Assembly: GCA_037447655.1 (NCBI GenBank)
Contig: JBBHKE010001169.1
Coordinates: 1 to 44,032, forward strand
Direction of reading: 5' to 3'
Origin: Zygnema cylindricum
Lineage: Eukaryota > Streptophyta > Zygnematophyceae > Zygnematales > Zygnemataceae
DNA length: 44,032 nt
The notes under the pieces are model-generated. The model had not been told where the DNA came from. It saw nothing but the letters and a program-made list of their open reading frames with translations, and did not search any database. The translations under genes were made by a program, and so were the position numbers. This document shows, one piece after another, positions 20,550-31,908 of the stretch (position 1 is its first letter; every line of letters begins with the position of its first letter).

Positions 20550-23500
20550 GGTTATGGGCCCACTGCCCAAATTGCCTATCTTTGATGGATCGGACTACTT
20601 GTATTGGGAAGATATGGTGAGCTCCTATTTTGAAGAGAGGGACTTGTCATCAATTGTGGATGGGACTGCTGATGAGACTGCACCGGATTGGAGACAGAAG
20701 AATCTCCACTGCCTCAATATCTAGAAGCAATCTATGACAAAGGAGTTGGTAATGTCTTACCTTGATATGAAAAAGGCTTCTCAAATCTGGTTTAGTGTAC
20801 ATGCTATGTATGTTCAGCTTGATGTCACTGTTCAGACTAATATAGCAACATAAATCTTTGAATTTAAGTATTTTGGAGGTAGTATGTCAGATCATTGTCA
20901 TGCTATCAAAAGGTTGTTCCTTCAGAGTTCTAGTGCAGGTGGGGATTTTTCACCACGCTAGCAAGCTATGTTATTGATGAGAACTATGCCCGATGAATAT
21001 AAGGGAGCCATGGATAGGCTTAGGGGTCTTCCACAACGTCAATGGAATATTGCGTAAGCAATTCAGTTTATTTTGAGCAAAGAAGCTAACTAGATTTCAT
21101 AAAGAGGTAGTAGTAAGTCTGTGCACGAAAAAGCGAACCAATTTTCAGACTCTAAGAATGGCAGTGGCAGTGGTAGAGGTACTGGTCCTAGAAGGTCCCC
21201 ATTAACCTGCTATTATTGTGATGAAAAATGGCATGTGTTCAGAATGTGTCATGCTTACAAGAGAGCGAAAGCCATAGGAAATTTTCGCTTTGGTTGGGAC
21301 GAAAGTCGGGTTCCTTCTCAATCAGGTGGACGACCAACTGCTCTTTTCAACGAACTTAATGAGGAGGAAGTGAGCAGCTTTCCTGACAACAGTGAAAAGA
21401 AATACTTTGCGATGGCACAAACAACAGAATGTATGGAATAAGACGAATGGATTATGGACTCCGGCGCATCTGCCCACATGTGCCGCAATCGCCATCTATT
21501 TGAGAGTATTCAATCTATTTCACCCACCAAAATTTATTTTAGTGATGATACCTTTGTTGAGTCAAAAGCAATGGGGAGGGTGTCACTTATGTTGAAAGTA
21601 GAGGGAAAACCTGTGAAAAGGGTTTTAGAAGATGTGTTGCATGTCCCAGCTTTTAAAAGAGTTTTTTTCTCTACGTCACTTGTAGAAAAGAAAGGTTTTA
21701 AAACTATATCTGAAAATGGAAAGAAAACAGTGAGTAAAAATGGGAAAATAGTTGCAGAGCTGGAGGAAACAATTTGTATCCGTTGAGTTTTGCAAATGAT
21801 AATGACAATGATATTATGTACTCAAGTGTAATCAGTGATTGTGATTTTTGGCATAAACGTTTAGAACATGTGAATTATGATAGATTAGAAAAGATCGTAA
21901 ATCAAAAAATGGTGGAAGGTGTAAAAATTAGTCAAAAACCAACATCAAAAGTATGTGATGGTTGTGCAATGGGAAAAAATCATAAGTTGCCTTTCCCTTC
22001 GCAAACTGATCATAAAAGTAGCAGTAGCAAGGTGCTAGAACTAATTTATTCATATGTATAGGAGCCATCTAGGTATCCATTTGTGGGAGGTGCTAAGTTT
22101 ATGCTTACCTTTACTGATGACTATAGTAGATTTACTACAGTTTATTTTTTGAAAAGTAAGGATGAAGTTTTTTCAAAATTTAAGGAGAATAAGGCTTGGG
22201 TTGAAAATCTACATGAGAGAAAGATAGTGGGATTCAAATATGATAATGGAGGGGAGTACATTTCTAAAGAGTTTGTAGAATTCCTAAAATTGTATAGTAT
22301 CTCATGTCAGCTAACCGTTCCTTATTCTCTGGAGCAAAACGGTGTTTCAAAAAAGATGAATAAGATCATATCAGAGTGTGCTAGGAGAATGATGGTTGAT
22401 ATGGACATAGATTTCAAATTTTGGGCAGAGGCAATGAATTGTGCAGGTTATGTGAGAAACAGGCTAGAAACAAGGGCAGTAAAAGAAAAAACAACTTACA
22501 AAATGTGGAAAGGAAAAAAACCAGATGTAAGTCACTTCAAAGTTTTTGGAAGTAAGATATTCTTGCTAGATAATGATCCACAAAAATGGAAATTAGAGCC
22601 AAAAGGCATACCAAGCATATTTTTAGGGTATGATAATCATGCCAAAGGTTATAAAGTATATGACATTAAGAGAAATAGAGTTGTGGTAACCATAAACATC
22701 ATAGTGAAGGATGAGGGAAAAGCAAGAGATGCATTTAGTCAACGTACAGATGAAAAGAAGATCGAAGTGTTGATTTTATCCTTTTAAAGGAAAATCCCAT
22801 GTTTTTCAAGAAAAATGTAGAATATGCATCTAGTTTAGCTCAAAGTGACTAGCAATCATCTTCTTCACCAGAAACAGGAAAAATTATGCCCGAAAGGGTT
22901 GCAGACTCTCCTCTACCTCAAGCTGAAACTGAATCAGAAGAAAAATCACATGTATCGAGGAGGAGGACCAAACCATCTATACCAGCATCAAAATTTCCAG
23001 GTGGAGTTAGGCGAAGTGCACGACTCAAGGGAGAAAATGCAGCCTTTGCTCATTCAGCACACATAGATAAGCCTCTAAAATTGAAAGAAGCTTTTTCAAG
23101 TAATGAAAGGGAACATTGGGTGGAAGCTGTCAATGAGGAAATGAAGTCCATCATGGAGGCCCAAACTTGGGATCTGGTGGAACTTCCTTTAGGAAGAAAG
23201 GCTATTGGAAGTAAATGGGTGTTTAAATTAAAATTGAACCAAGATAATACCATAGACAAGTATAATGCTCGCTTGGTTGCGAAAGGATATAATAAAAAGG
23301 AGGGGATAGATTATGAAGAAACCTTTTCACCGGTTGTAAGGTTTCCATCTGTTCACAACTTACTTACATTAGCTGCCATAAAAGATTTTGACATCCATCA
23401 AATGGATGTTAAAACTGCATTTTTGCATGGTGATTTAGATGAGGTCATTTATATGAAGCAGCCTGAGGGTTATTAGGAAGCAGGAAAAGAAAATCATGTG

Positions 23501-24652
23501 TGCCGACTTTTAAAATCTTATTATGGCCTAAAACAGGCCCGTAGGCAATGGAACTGAAAGTTAGATGAGTTCTTGACAGGATTAGGATTTACAAGAATTA
23601 GCTCAAATCATAGAGTATATATGATATGTGGTGATAATCCTGATGAGGTGATATTCATTGTTGTGTATGTTGATGATTTGTTGCTAATTAGTAGGAACAA
23701 AGAAGGAATTGCTAGAGTAAACCATGCTCTTAATTCACAATTTGAAATGAAGGATTTGGGTGAGGCAAAATATATCCTTGGCATACAAGTTGAAAGAGAT
23801 AGAGAAAAGAAAATCATTAGGCTAACTCAAAAAGAAGCGATAGGAAACATGTTGGAAAAATTTGGCTTGGCTGATGCCAAAGGTTGTGCAACTCCTATTG
23901 AGTATAAGCAAAAACTTGAAGGAATGGAGCATGAGTTTGGAGTCATAATAGATGAGGAACTCAGTGCAGAAGAGCAAAAAATTATGTCCCAAGTACCCTA
24001 CAGACAAGTAGTAGGAAGTCTAATTTACTTCATGAATTGTACTAGGCACGATATAGCTGCAGCTGTTGGTGTATTGAGCAGAAGTCTACAAAATCCACGA
24101 AAGAGAGATTGGGAGGCAGCAAAAAGGGTCTTAAGATATCTTGTTGGGACGAAAAATCTTTGGCTTACATTGGGAGCGGACAAGGTTAGCATTACTACTT
24201 GGAGTGATGCTAGCTATGGTGATCTGCCTAATACGAAGTCTACAACTGGGTATGTCATTCAGATTGGAAGTGGAACTTGTAGTTGGAGAAGTAAACTTTA
24301 AAAGGTCACGGCTCAATCTACTATTGAAGCCCAATACATGGCTGGGAGTGCAACCTTGAAAGAGATGCTATGGATTAAGGCATTTCTTCAAGAATTGGGT
24401 TTTACACAACACGGGACACAGGTAACGTGGTGCGACAATCAAGCAGTCATTTCTGTGGCTACAAACCCAAGTCACCATTTCAAGAGTAAACATATGGACA
24501 TTCGGCTACATTTGGTACGAGAGAAAGTATTTGCAAAAGTGGTCAAACTTTGTTTTTTGCCTGATGAGAAAATGGTTGCGGACATGTTGACAAAAACCCT
24601 TCCCGCTCCTAAGTTAGAGTACTGCAAAAAAACATGTGGTCTAAGTGAGTAA
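20398..24652 (+). pseudogene. Copia gag-pol pseudogene
   Basis: One long gag-pol frame starting in the LTR at ATG 20,398. Gag runs to about 21,440, with zinc knuckle CYYCDEKWHVFRMC (about 21,211-21,252). Protease has D-S-G-A-S-A-H-M (21,454 on). GAG-pre-integrase has WHKRLEHV and CDGC (21,850-21,970). The integrase core (22,083-22,787) has DDYSR and YDNGGEY, but the third acidic residue is Lys (VSKKMN where E precedes RKN in relatives). RT (22,886-23,476 and 23,573 on) has YVDDLL. RNase H has TTWSDASYGD, EAQYMA and CDNQAVI, ending CGLSE. In-frame stops fall at 20,722, 20,851, 20,959, 21,055, 21,091, 21,100, 21,439, 22,059, 22,850, 23,474, 23,555 and 24,299, with frameshifts near 21,762 and 22,785. 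Eleven of the twelve stops are TAA or TAG. Confidence 0.9.
20550..20563 (+). other. Primer-binding site (initiator tRNA-Met anticodon arm type)
   Basis: GGTTATGGGCCCAC immediately after the LTR. It is complementary to the anticodon arm of initiator tRNA-Met (GTGGGCCCATAACC), not to the tRNA 3' end. It is read in frame as Val-Met-Gly-Pro within gag, as in the minus-strand copia family. Confidence 0.75.
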
Positions 24653-24660
24653 GTCTTCTA

Positions 24661-24674
24661 AAGCTTAAGGGGAG
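24661..24674 (+). other. Polypurine tract
   Basis: AAGCTTAAGGGGAG directly before the 3' LTR and 9 nt after the gag-pol stop. It is the plus-strand priming site expected at this position in LTR retrotransposons. Confidence 0.8.
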
Positions 24675-25363
24675 TATTGAAAAGTAAGCTTTAGTAAGTC
24701 TTATAAATTTGAGTCTATGACTTATAATAATTTTGGAATACCAACTGTTCAATATTGACCAAATTTAGTGTAGATTTTTGTAGTATCTACACAAATAGTT
24801 ATCTTTAAGTAAATTAGTGTGTAGGGCCGCCAATGAATATGAACGTGATAAGAATCACCCGGATTTTTAGGATATAGATATTGTTAGTGGGCAATTCTAG
24901 TCCAAACACTTAGATTTTTGTCAGTAGACTGTCCAGTAAACCCTGTACATACGATTTAGATATTTTGAGGATCTTTAGAGTATTTAATTCAATTAGGAAT
25001 GATCAGTTTGATAGAGAATGTACATTCTACACAGAGTTTAAGGAAAAATGAAAGCACTAACTGCAGTTTAAGGTGTTTTGTGCTCTATTGTCTTTGATTT
25101 GCTTGTAGTACATGTTTGTTTGGTTAAACGACCTCTTTCATTTAGAGTTACATATCTTACAGTATTGATCTAGTCTGATAGGTATTCCTCTTTGGGTTTT
25201 CTTCTGCTAACATGTCTGATAATGGCTCAGCTCTTGCTGCAAGTGCTCCTATTAGCCCTAGTGCTCCACCTACTCCTCCAAGGACGAATATCCCAGCTGG
25301 TGCAAGTGTGACTCCTAGTTGGAGTGGATCACAGCCGAGTCTAAATGCCCGTGACCTTCAACA
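24675..25363 (+). repeat. 3' LTR of the plus-strand copia element
   Basis: 689 bp, the same length as the 5' LTR, ending ACCTTCAACA against target repeat CTATG. It includes an orphan copy of the gag start (ATGTCTGATAATGGCTCAGC, 25,212-25,231) that ends at the LTR border. Confidence 0.9.
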
Positions 25364-25368
25364 CTATG

Positions 25369-27028
25369 GACATCAATATCTATGACACATATTTTGTTAA
25401 ACTAGAATTAGATATTATCATTCTTTTTTGCTGAACAAACATTCAATTTCAAATTAATTTCAAAATCTGAAACAATTGTGTCCAATAATTCTTGACTTCT
25501 ACCCCTTTTGTTTCGATTTTAGATCCTCGTGGAAATCACACGATGTGCCAAACCGGATTATAGAAATTTCAGAACAAATATTTCTAACCAACTCTTCGAC
25601 ACAAATTTGCCCCTCTTCTTTGGTTAGTCCATATAGATGGTAGCCTAACGTCTTCAAATTGGAAGATGGTGGAGTATCCCATATATCAACCATATCGTAA
25701 CTCATAAGCGGATTTGTCACTAATGAACAAGGTGAGTCTCCGAATACAAATGCCATTGGTGGTAAGAATCGCATCACCTATCTCAAACACATTTTCTGGT
25801 CGGATCCATGAATTGTAGCCTTGGCCATTTTTTGTAATCTATGTTATTTTATTTCAACTACCCCACTAGCTTCCAAGGAGTAAAAAACGGTGGATTCATA
25901 CCTTATTTCCCACGCTTTCCAATACCTAGTGAATCAAAATAACTCCTAGCCATATCCGATCAAGTAGATTTCGATTTAAGCTCATATTGCCTCTTCGCCA
26001 TCACGTTTCAATCATTAAGTCTGTTTTATGTTGTTCCACGACCACTGGAGCAGGAGGAGCAACAGGAATAGTAGTAGAAGTAGACATAATTCGCTCACAG
26101 AAGCTAACCAAGAATCCTTCCAAACAGCTATTTTCTACAGATCACAAAATCTGATAAAACAGTCCAAACTGCTTTAAACTATACCACGATATATAATATC
26201 ATAAAGACTGACAACTCCCAAAGTTTCAACCCAATTCATCCAACATAAACAAAGATATTCAACTCATAGGTTTCCCAAAACCAGTTTGCAGATTGCATAG
26301 TCTGGAAGTTTGGATTCATAAAATGTTCTACGTCCTAAGTCTTATACTCGTAGTGAGTTTCTACTCCTTGTTGTCCTATTGCATAGTGATGTACCTCCGA
26401 TACAAGTGTTCGTGAGAGATACGTCCAAGAACAAAATTGCCACTAAGATCTAAGTACTCCTAATTACTTTAAAGTGAATCAATCACTGTACAATCAATAT
26501 TACTGAGAGATCAACATTAAGTGATTGTACAATTAAATGTCGCCGGCTTAGTTATAAGTGTTCGGATACATCCATTCAGATGTTGGGAAAAATCCTGCCA
26601 GTAACTCACTTGCGATCCCTTTGTGAATCTCGTCCATTGACTCGATTCATATCAACCGCAACCGCGATGTCCCGTTCGCATCATATTCAACGTCACCGCA
26701 GCTTTGTCGCGACTGCGTCATTCTGCATATCCCAAATACCTGCAACTGCTTTGTCTCATCCGCGTCCCAGCTGCTTTGTCCCATCTGCGTGCTTTGTCCC
26801 AAAATTACTTGTTTTGTTTTTAAGTGACGACACATGTCTCTATACGCCACATTTTACTATCTTTCTTTCGTCACACTAATTTTCTGAGACGTAAAGCTTT
26901 CCAAAATCAACATTTTAGACCTCAAAAATCTTCCTAAACACAAAGATCTATAAAATCGGGTAAAATTATCCACATTTACAATTATTATACCCAAAACTCT
27001 TGTGCATGATGCACTTGCTCAAATTGAT
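25369..27028. other. Intergenic with weak ORF remnants
   Basis: AT-rich. A minus-strand frame at 25,499-25,777 (92 codons, containing LGYHLYGLTKEEGQICVEEL) stays open but matches no family I can assign with confidence. A second minus-strand start near 26,092 opens with a Thr/Pro/Val-rich stretch and stops after about 28 codons; its composition recalls the start of a gag protein. The Ser/Pro-rich frame at 26,580-26,879 shows no domain. I see no RNA gene or clear repeat. Confidence 0.4.
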
Positions 27029-27571
27029 TCAAAAAATTCCAACAGATGTTGTACCCAAATTACATATCTTAGCTAGATGAAGTTTCTCGATTTGCCGACC
27101 TTGGCTACACCCTTGGCATCTAATTATTTTCTCCCCAGTTGCAAGGTCCAAACAACAAACACACAATTTTTCATCATTTTCTTGAAGTTGTTGCCGGATG
27201 TGTGGTACATCCGGTGGTATGAACAGACTCAAATCTCCCCTCAACTCGAAAAATTGGCAAGTAACATCTTTGGTCGCCTTCACACAAGACAGATCTTCGG
27301 TCGCCTTCACACAAGACAGTTGTGCATGGATATAGTGATTTTTTCTCTCCGGTTACTTGGGGGAAATAGGAGGAGGATTGGGGAGATTTGGAATGTCTCC
27401 TCCTACACCTGTAGGAGGAACTGATGGCACCGATGGCATCCCCGAATCTGGCCAAACCCTCCACGAGGAAGAGCTAGTTTCACCCATTCCTTGGGTTCCA
27501 AACATGTCTCTACGAGGTGCCCCCCCACCTCCCCTTCTATTCCAACATCCATCTATATTTTTGTTTGACAT
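27029..27571 (-). pseudogene. Unassigned ORF split by one stop, with a Cys pair motif
   Basis: A single minus-strand frame of about 180 codons from ATG 27,571 to 27,029, broken only by a TAA at 27,353-27,355. That TAA overlaps AA|GTAACC, so a splice donor is an alternative reading. The first part is Gly/Arg then Ser/Pro-rich. The second part has CVKATxD repeated by a 27-bp duplication, then C-x2-C-L-D, eleven residues, C-x2-C, and later H-x4-C, reminiscent of RING or PHD zinc-binding patterns. It starts 79 bp from the inner end of the LTR-like repeat at 27,650-28,940, so a gag origin is possible. I do not recognise the protein. Confidence 0.3.
27272..27325. repeat. 27-bp tandem duplication
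   Basis: GGTCGCCTTCACACAAGACAG occurs at 27,272 and again at 27,299, 27 bp apart, so the reading frame of the surrounding ORF is kept. Confidence 0.8.
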
Positions 27572-27649
27572 TTTTATATAAAATAAACTGAAATCAGAGA
27601 CACGAGTGCACTTTATAAGAAATACTACAATGCACGGTCTCTCAGTTTT

Positions 27650-28940
27650 TTCTAACCGCGAGCTTTAATATCAACAAGCTCGGTGGGCTATGCTAACAAC
27701 TTTAACCAAAAGAGAGTGAACCATAACCCTAATCCTGGGAATTCACAAATCAAATCAAAATGGAAATAATTTAGACTGCCATAACTTTTATGAGAGCAAT
27801 CTCTGTAGACTTAAAAATATTGCCTCTTACCCTATTCAATCAGAAGCCATTCACCACAATATATATACATATTACAAAGAATTAAACACAAAACAAGTAA
27901 CATCCAAGCGTCTCCAGATGCTAACTTTAATAAGGTTTTTGACCCACCTAGAGGAGTGAATTGATGCTGGGGATAACTCCCGCCATCAAACTCGGAAGGT
28001 CCCAAAAACCCACGGATCCATCCAAAATCCGTCCAACTCCCTCCTTCAAAACCCCAAGGAATATTGCAATCAGAAAGCCCCAAGTATCCTTGTTGCCAAA
28101 CAAGACATTAATTGTCTAAATGCAAGGAAACTCCAACATGATCCAAAGATGGCAAAAGGGAGGCTGGCAAAATAGCTCTTTTCTGATGAATCAGGTTTTG
28201 GAAGGCGACAGAACTGAGAGACAGTTCTTAGCTTTCATTTCCTATGCAATATTGAGTTCCAACAACCTACAGTACTTAAAACTAATACTTAACGTCAAAA
28301 ACTGACACTATGGGACTCGTTCTATGTTTAATTTCCAAAAACGTCAAAACTTTTGACTTATGAAAAGTCGTTTGGACAGCTTGTACTAATTTCCAACCCG
28401 CAAAAGCAATCATTACTTCAAAAAGTCAATAATTAACCTATATTATGCAGTTTACAGAAACTGCCATATCTCTCATAATATCTATTTGATCAATCCAAAC
28501 AAACTTTCATTAAAAATGTATTAAAGATTTCTATCTATAATTACTTAATACAGCATGTGTTACCAAGCCGTTGAAAATATGTTGAACGTCAAAGTTTTTC
28601 AAATCTGCACCAAAACACTACTTTGACCTCACATATCTTGTAGCCATTATCCAAATTAAGTGAAATAAAGTTCTATTATCTATGCTATGTAGAATTTAAT
28701 AGGGCGTTCAATTATATAAAAAAAAAATATATATGTGTGATCATAATCGTCTCTCACAAATGGCTTTTGGTGCCCTGCCAGCTCAATATTGACCAACTCC
28801 AAAATTAGTCCGAAACCATATCCAATGTAGTAATATGGTCGAAAATCCTCTATAGGCAATAAATATAAACGTGTATGACAGAAACTGAAAGCTGAAGACC
28901 ATTATTTTGTTGCAGCAAAACGTGCGCTCAACCATTAATA
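27650..28940 (-). repeat. LTR-like repeat 1 (about 1.29 kb)
   Basis: Similar along its whole length to 33,189-34,548. Both start TTCTAACCGCGAGCT, share TCAACAAGCTCGGTGGGCTATG, the CATATTACAAAGAATT and ACATTGAAAT-type blocks, CAGTTTACAGAAACTGCCAT and GACCAACTCCAAA, and end ACCATTAATA. The second copy ends against a polypurine tract, so this one is an LTR of the same family. A possible gag start lies to its left, so it may be the 5' LTR of a second, truncated minus-strand element, or a solo LTR. Confidence 0.65.
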
Positions 28941-28948
28941 AAGTAGAG

Positions 28949-29469
28949 TACAACGCGAATAGTAATTAGCGTTATGTACGCTAATTACGTCACCCCAAAT
29001 TTTGACTCTATCACCCTTAATAGAGTACATAATTCTAAACTAATTTTTACATTATTTAAGGTATTTTTTTATTCCGCGTTAATAACTCTAATATAGTGTC
29101 ATTTTAAATAGTGTGGCGTACGGTCTGTGTGTGACCATGCAAAACTGTACTTTATTACCTAAGAGTACAAAATAATTTAATGCAGCCTGTTATCATGTAA
29201 CTCCGTTTTCACAAACCGCGAAGAGAAAACGTCATAATGACGTGAAACAGTACATTTTGTTAGATAATGTACGTGTATCTAATTTATAGTAAAGATATGA
29301 GCGCAGATAATTAGTACGGAAAGAAACCCTTAATTAGAGTTATTGATAAATTAGAGTAAATTTTGATTTTTAAAAATATTGATTACACAAATTAGAGTTA
29401 ATAACTCTTATTATTTTTTTATTTTTTAAATCTAATTATTTCTTTAGACTAATTACAATTGGCGGTGTA
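28949..29469. mobile_element. TIR element of the TACACCGCG family (521 bp)
   Basis: The left end TACAACGCGAATAGTAATTAG and the right end CTAATTACAATTGGCGGTGTA are imperfect inverted repeats, with TA at both outer edges. It is AT-rich and non-coding, with repeated words such as AACTCTAAT and AATAGTGT that also occur in the 36,462-36,683 copy. It begins 8 bp after LTR-like repeat 1. Confidence 0.6.
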
Positions 29470-30253
29470 CTGTACTGAATCTTGGATGTTTTTGGGCCCT
29501 CGGAGGCGTCTCGAAAAGGTCCACATCGCCCCCGCCTCCGGCTTTCTCCGCGCGACGGTATGTTTAGGGTTTTTTATTTGTTTTTTTTTTTATAAAAAAA
29601 AAAACAAAAAATAAATGACCCTAAACATCTAAAACCTATTCTAGATACCCGATTACGACCTTATAAAAAAAAACAAAAAAAAAATAACCCTAAACATCTA
29701 AAACCTATTCTAGATACCCGATAACGACCTTTGTTTGGGTCTCCGGGACAGGTCCCGCGAGGTGACGAAGGTCCTACAAATGTTTGGAGGCTCGATGGAT
29801 ATCGATACCGTATTGTAGTATACCACCTCGTATTCACCAAAGAAACATATAATATAGCACTAAACGTGACGCACTAAAATAAACCCATTGACGCGAACCC
29901 GGACGATACGCCGATTCGCATATCATTCCAGCACCATGTTTTTTTTTTTCTCTACAGCTGGCGACGCATGCAAAACAAGATTTTACTTCTAAAAATGGGA
30001 TGGTAATAAAATAGGATACCCTATTATATAAAACACGATGAAAAAAATATCAAGGTATACATAGGGTAAAAAGAAGGGAAAGACCATCAAAGTACAAAGC
30101 ATGATTATAACTGAAAAGAGATAATACATCAAAAGGTAAAAGACCAAAAACGTTAAGGATTAAAAACACACAAAAAGCAAGTATAACAAAGAGAAACAAC
30201 AAAAAGTGGATTGTACAAACGTTACAAACTATTAATTAAAGACCGAGGCCTTA
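29470..30253. other. Intergenic with a 69-bp tandem duplication
   Basis: No gene. The notable content is a 69-bp tandem repeat (about 29,591-29,729; CCCTAAACATCTAAAACC recurs at 29,619 and 29,688). It is preceded by an inverted partner (TTTAGGGTTTTTTATTTG, about 29,559) that could fold onto the first unit. The rest is AT-rich with GC-richer patches (29,500-29,550 and 29,735-29,790). Confidence 0.55.
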
Positions 30254-31229
30254 GGGCATGTTCCCATGTGTTCAAGTAAGGGTTTTTTTTCGTCGTTTTC
30301 ACAAAAATTGGGACTTCCAACGAGAAAATATTACGTCGTACGAAAAATGGGCAAAAACACAAGTACATTTTGCGTCATCTTAGAACTTGGAAGGTACGAC
30401 AATTTGGCGTTATTATCATCGCGACCCACTTCCAGCTCATATTCACACTTGTAATGGAATCAAATCGCGATCTGATTTTAACCAAAATAACACCCTATAG
30501 ACGAATAGAAAGTTGATATTGCACGCGTGAAACGTCTTCAAAAAAATTTGAACGAGAGAGGGTACACGCTATTTTTTTACATGCTCGTCACGCGCATGTA
30601 TGTACAAAAATGACAAGAATGTACGGGAAAAAATTCGTTGGGGTCTTGGACCTCCACTTTCATTCATGGGTCCTTTACAAAAATTTACAACGTCCTCGTC
30701 TCTCCCCATCTTTTTCATTCGACCGCTCCTCTTTCTCTCATCTCTAAATGAATTGCAGCAATAATAGTATCGAATGAAAGATATATTTTTTTCCTTTTTT
30801 TTTAATATTTTTGGTCTCATTTTGATGTCATATCGAATGATAAATGGTAAGAAAAAAAAATCGAGAAGCCATGGCGGAAAGTTTACGTATTGATGACGTC
30901 ATAAGGTAGCATGACTTCCCAAGGTAGCATGACTTCACAATGTCACAAAACCATAAACATCTACAATGTCACAAAAACCTCTACGTCTATAACCGTTTGT
31001 AATTTTGGGAAGTTTCGTAGTCGTCTACATTTTTGGGAAGTTTCGTAGTCGTCTACATTTCGTTTTGTACTATCGTAGGCTATCGCATATTTTGTAGACG
31101 TCTACAACAGTCACATTTTTGAATTAATAAAGGCGCAAGTAATGATTGTCATAAGAACACTTTGAAAACTACACTGTAAAATCTGTGCTAAAATCCGTTT
31201 CAAAGTTTCGGTTACATGGGAACACGCCC
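30254..31229. mobile_element. Complete PIF/Harbinger-like non-autonomous element, TSD TTA
   Basis: 976 bp. The left end GGGCATGTTCCCATGT matches the reverse complement of the right end ACATGGGAACACGCCC with one mismatch. It is flanked by TTA on both sides (30,251-30,253 and 31,230-31,232), the 3-bp target site of PIF/Harbinger elements. It is the best-preserved of four related copies in the window. It has internal short duplications (AAGGTAGCATGACTTCC and TTTTGGGAAGTTTCGTAGTC each occur twice) and no transposase. Confidence 0.8.
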
Positions 31230-31232
31230 TTA

Positions 31233-31872
31233 CACTATGCCACACTAAAGGGCAAGACTAAAAATATCGTCGATAGGCGCCGGGTGGCGCTGGGCGCCCT
31301 TATCATTTGATTGTACCACCATGTCAAATATTTTTATACAACTCGGGTACAAAAGGTTTTGTCGGTTCTACACGCTCTCGAACCATTCCGTAATTTTTTT
31401 TTTTTTTTTAAATCATCTCTAATGTGAATCTATCTCACTATTCCAAGGTTCTAAGGGTGAACACTAATTGTCCGATTTATTGTTTCAACATCTTTTTTTT
31501 GTTTTTTAACACATTTGTTGAGAAACTGTCAATACTCTCCAAGACTTCAGGATTAAATCTTGACCGTTCGTTTATTCCCTTTCAACGAAACATCAACAAC
31601 CACCGTCCTCCACCGTCTTTAAGGGCGGTGACGGTGACGTCATCAATTTGTACATGTCGTGTACGGTCGTTACATCTGGGTAATGATTGTACCTATCGGG
31701 CTATCATGATGGACGGCCAAGATTCTTTGACACGTCGTAAAGATCACGTGACTTTGGAAAGACAAGGTGGATTCAAATCCACCAAAACCCGTTAAAAAAA
31801 ATCCTTTAAATATTTTCCCGATGGATATAACGTAAAGCTCTTGTTGTTATCGTTCGTCATTATTAGTTTGGT

Positions 31873-31908
<36 letters not shown>

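Larger units (their letters stand above)
19861..25363 (+). mobile_element. Full-length Ty1/copia retrotransposon, decayed coding region
   Basis: 5,503 bp with two 689-bp LTRs, flanked by the exact 5-bp duplication CTATG (19,856-19,860 and 25,364-25,368). It has a primer site next to the 5' LTR, gag-pol in the order gag, protease, integrase, RT, RNase H (the copia order), and the polypurine tract AAGCTTAAGGGGAG (24,661-24,674) before the 3' LTR. By hand count the LTRs differ at about 26 of 689 positions (about 96% identity), so the insertion is not recent. It belongs to a different family from the minus-strand elements (shorter LTR, different LTR sequence) but shares their unusual LTR/gag/primer-site layout. 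Confidence 0.92.

Noticed and set aside
20722-24301. Genome-wide reassignment of UAA/UAG to glutamine
   Set aside because: All 31 Gln codons of polyubiquitin are CAA/CAG, the F-box/LRR exons contain no in-frame TAA/TAG, and the minus-strand elements have stops at Trp, Tyr and Glu positions as well. The pattern is treated as specific to one decayed element.
25499-25777. DNA methyltransferase-like protein (LYGLTKEE resembles a phrase common in type II restriction-methylases)
   Set aside because: It rests on one short phrase in a 92-codon frame without catalytic motifs or a supporting neighbour; chance similarity cannot be excluded.
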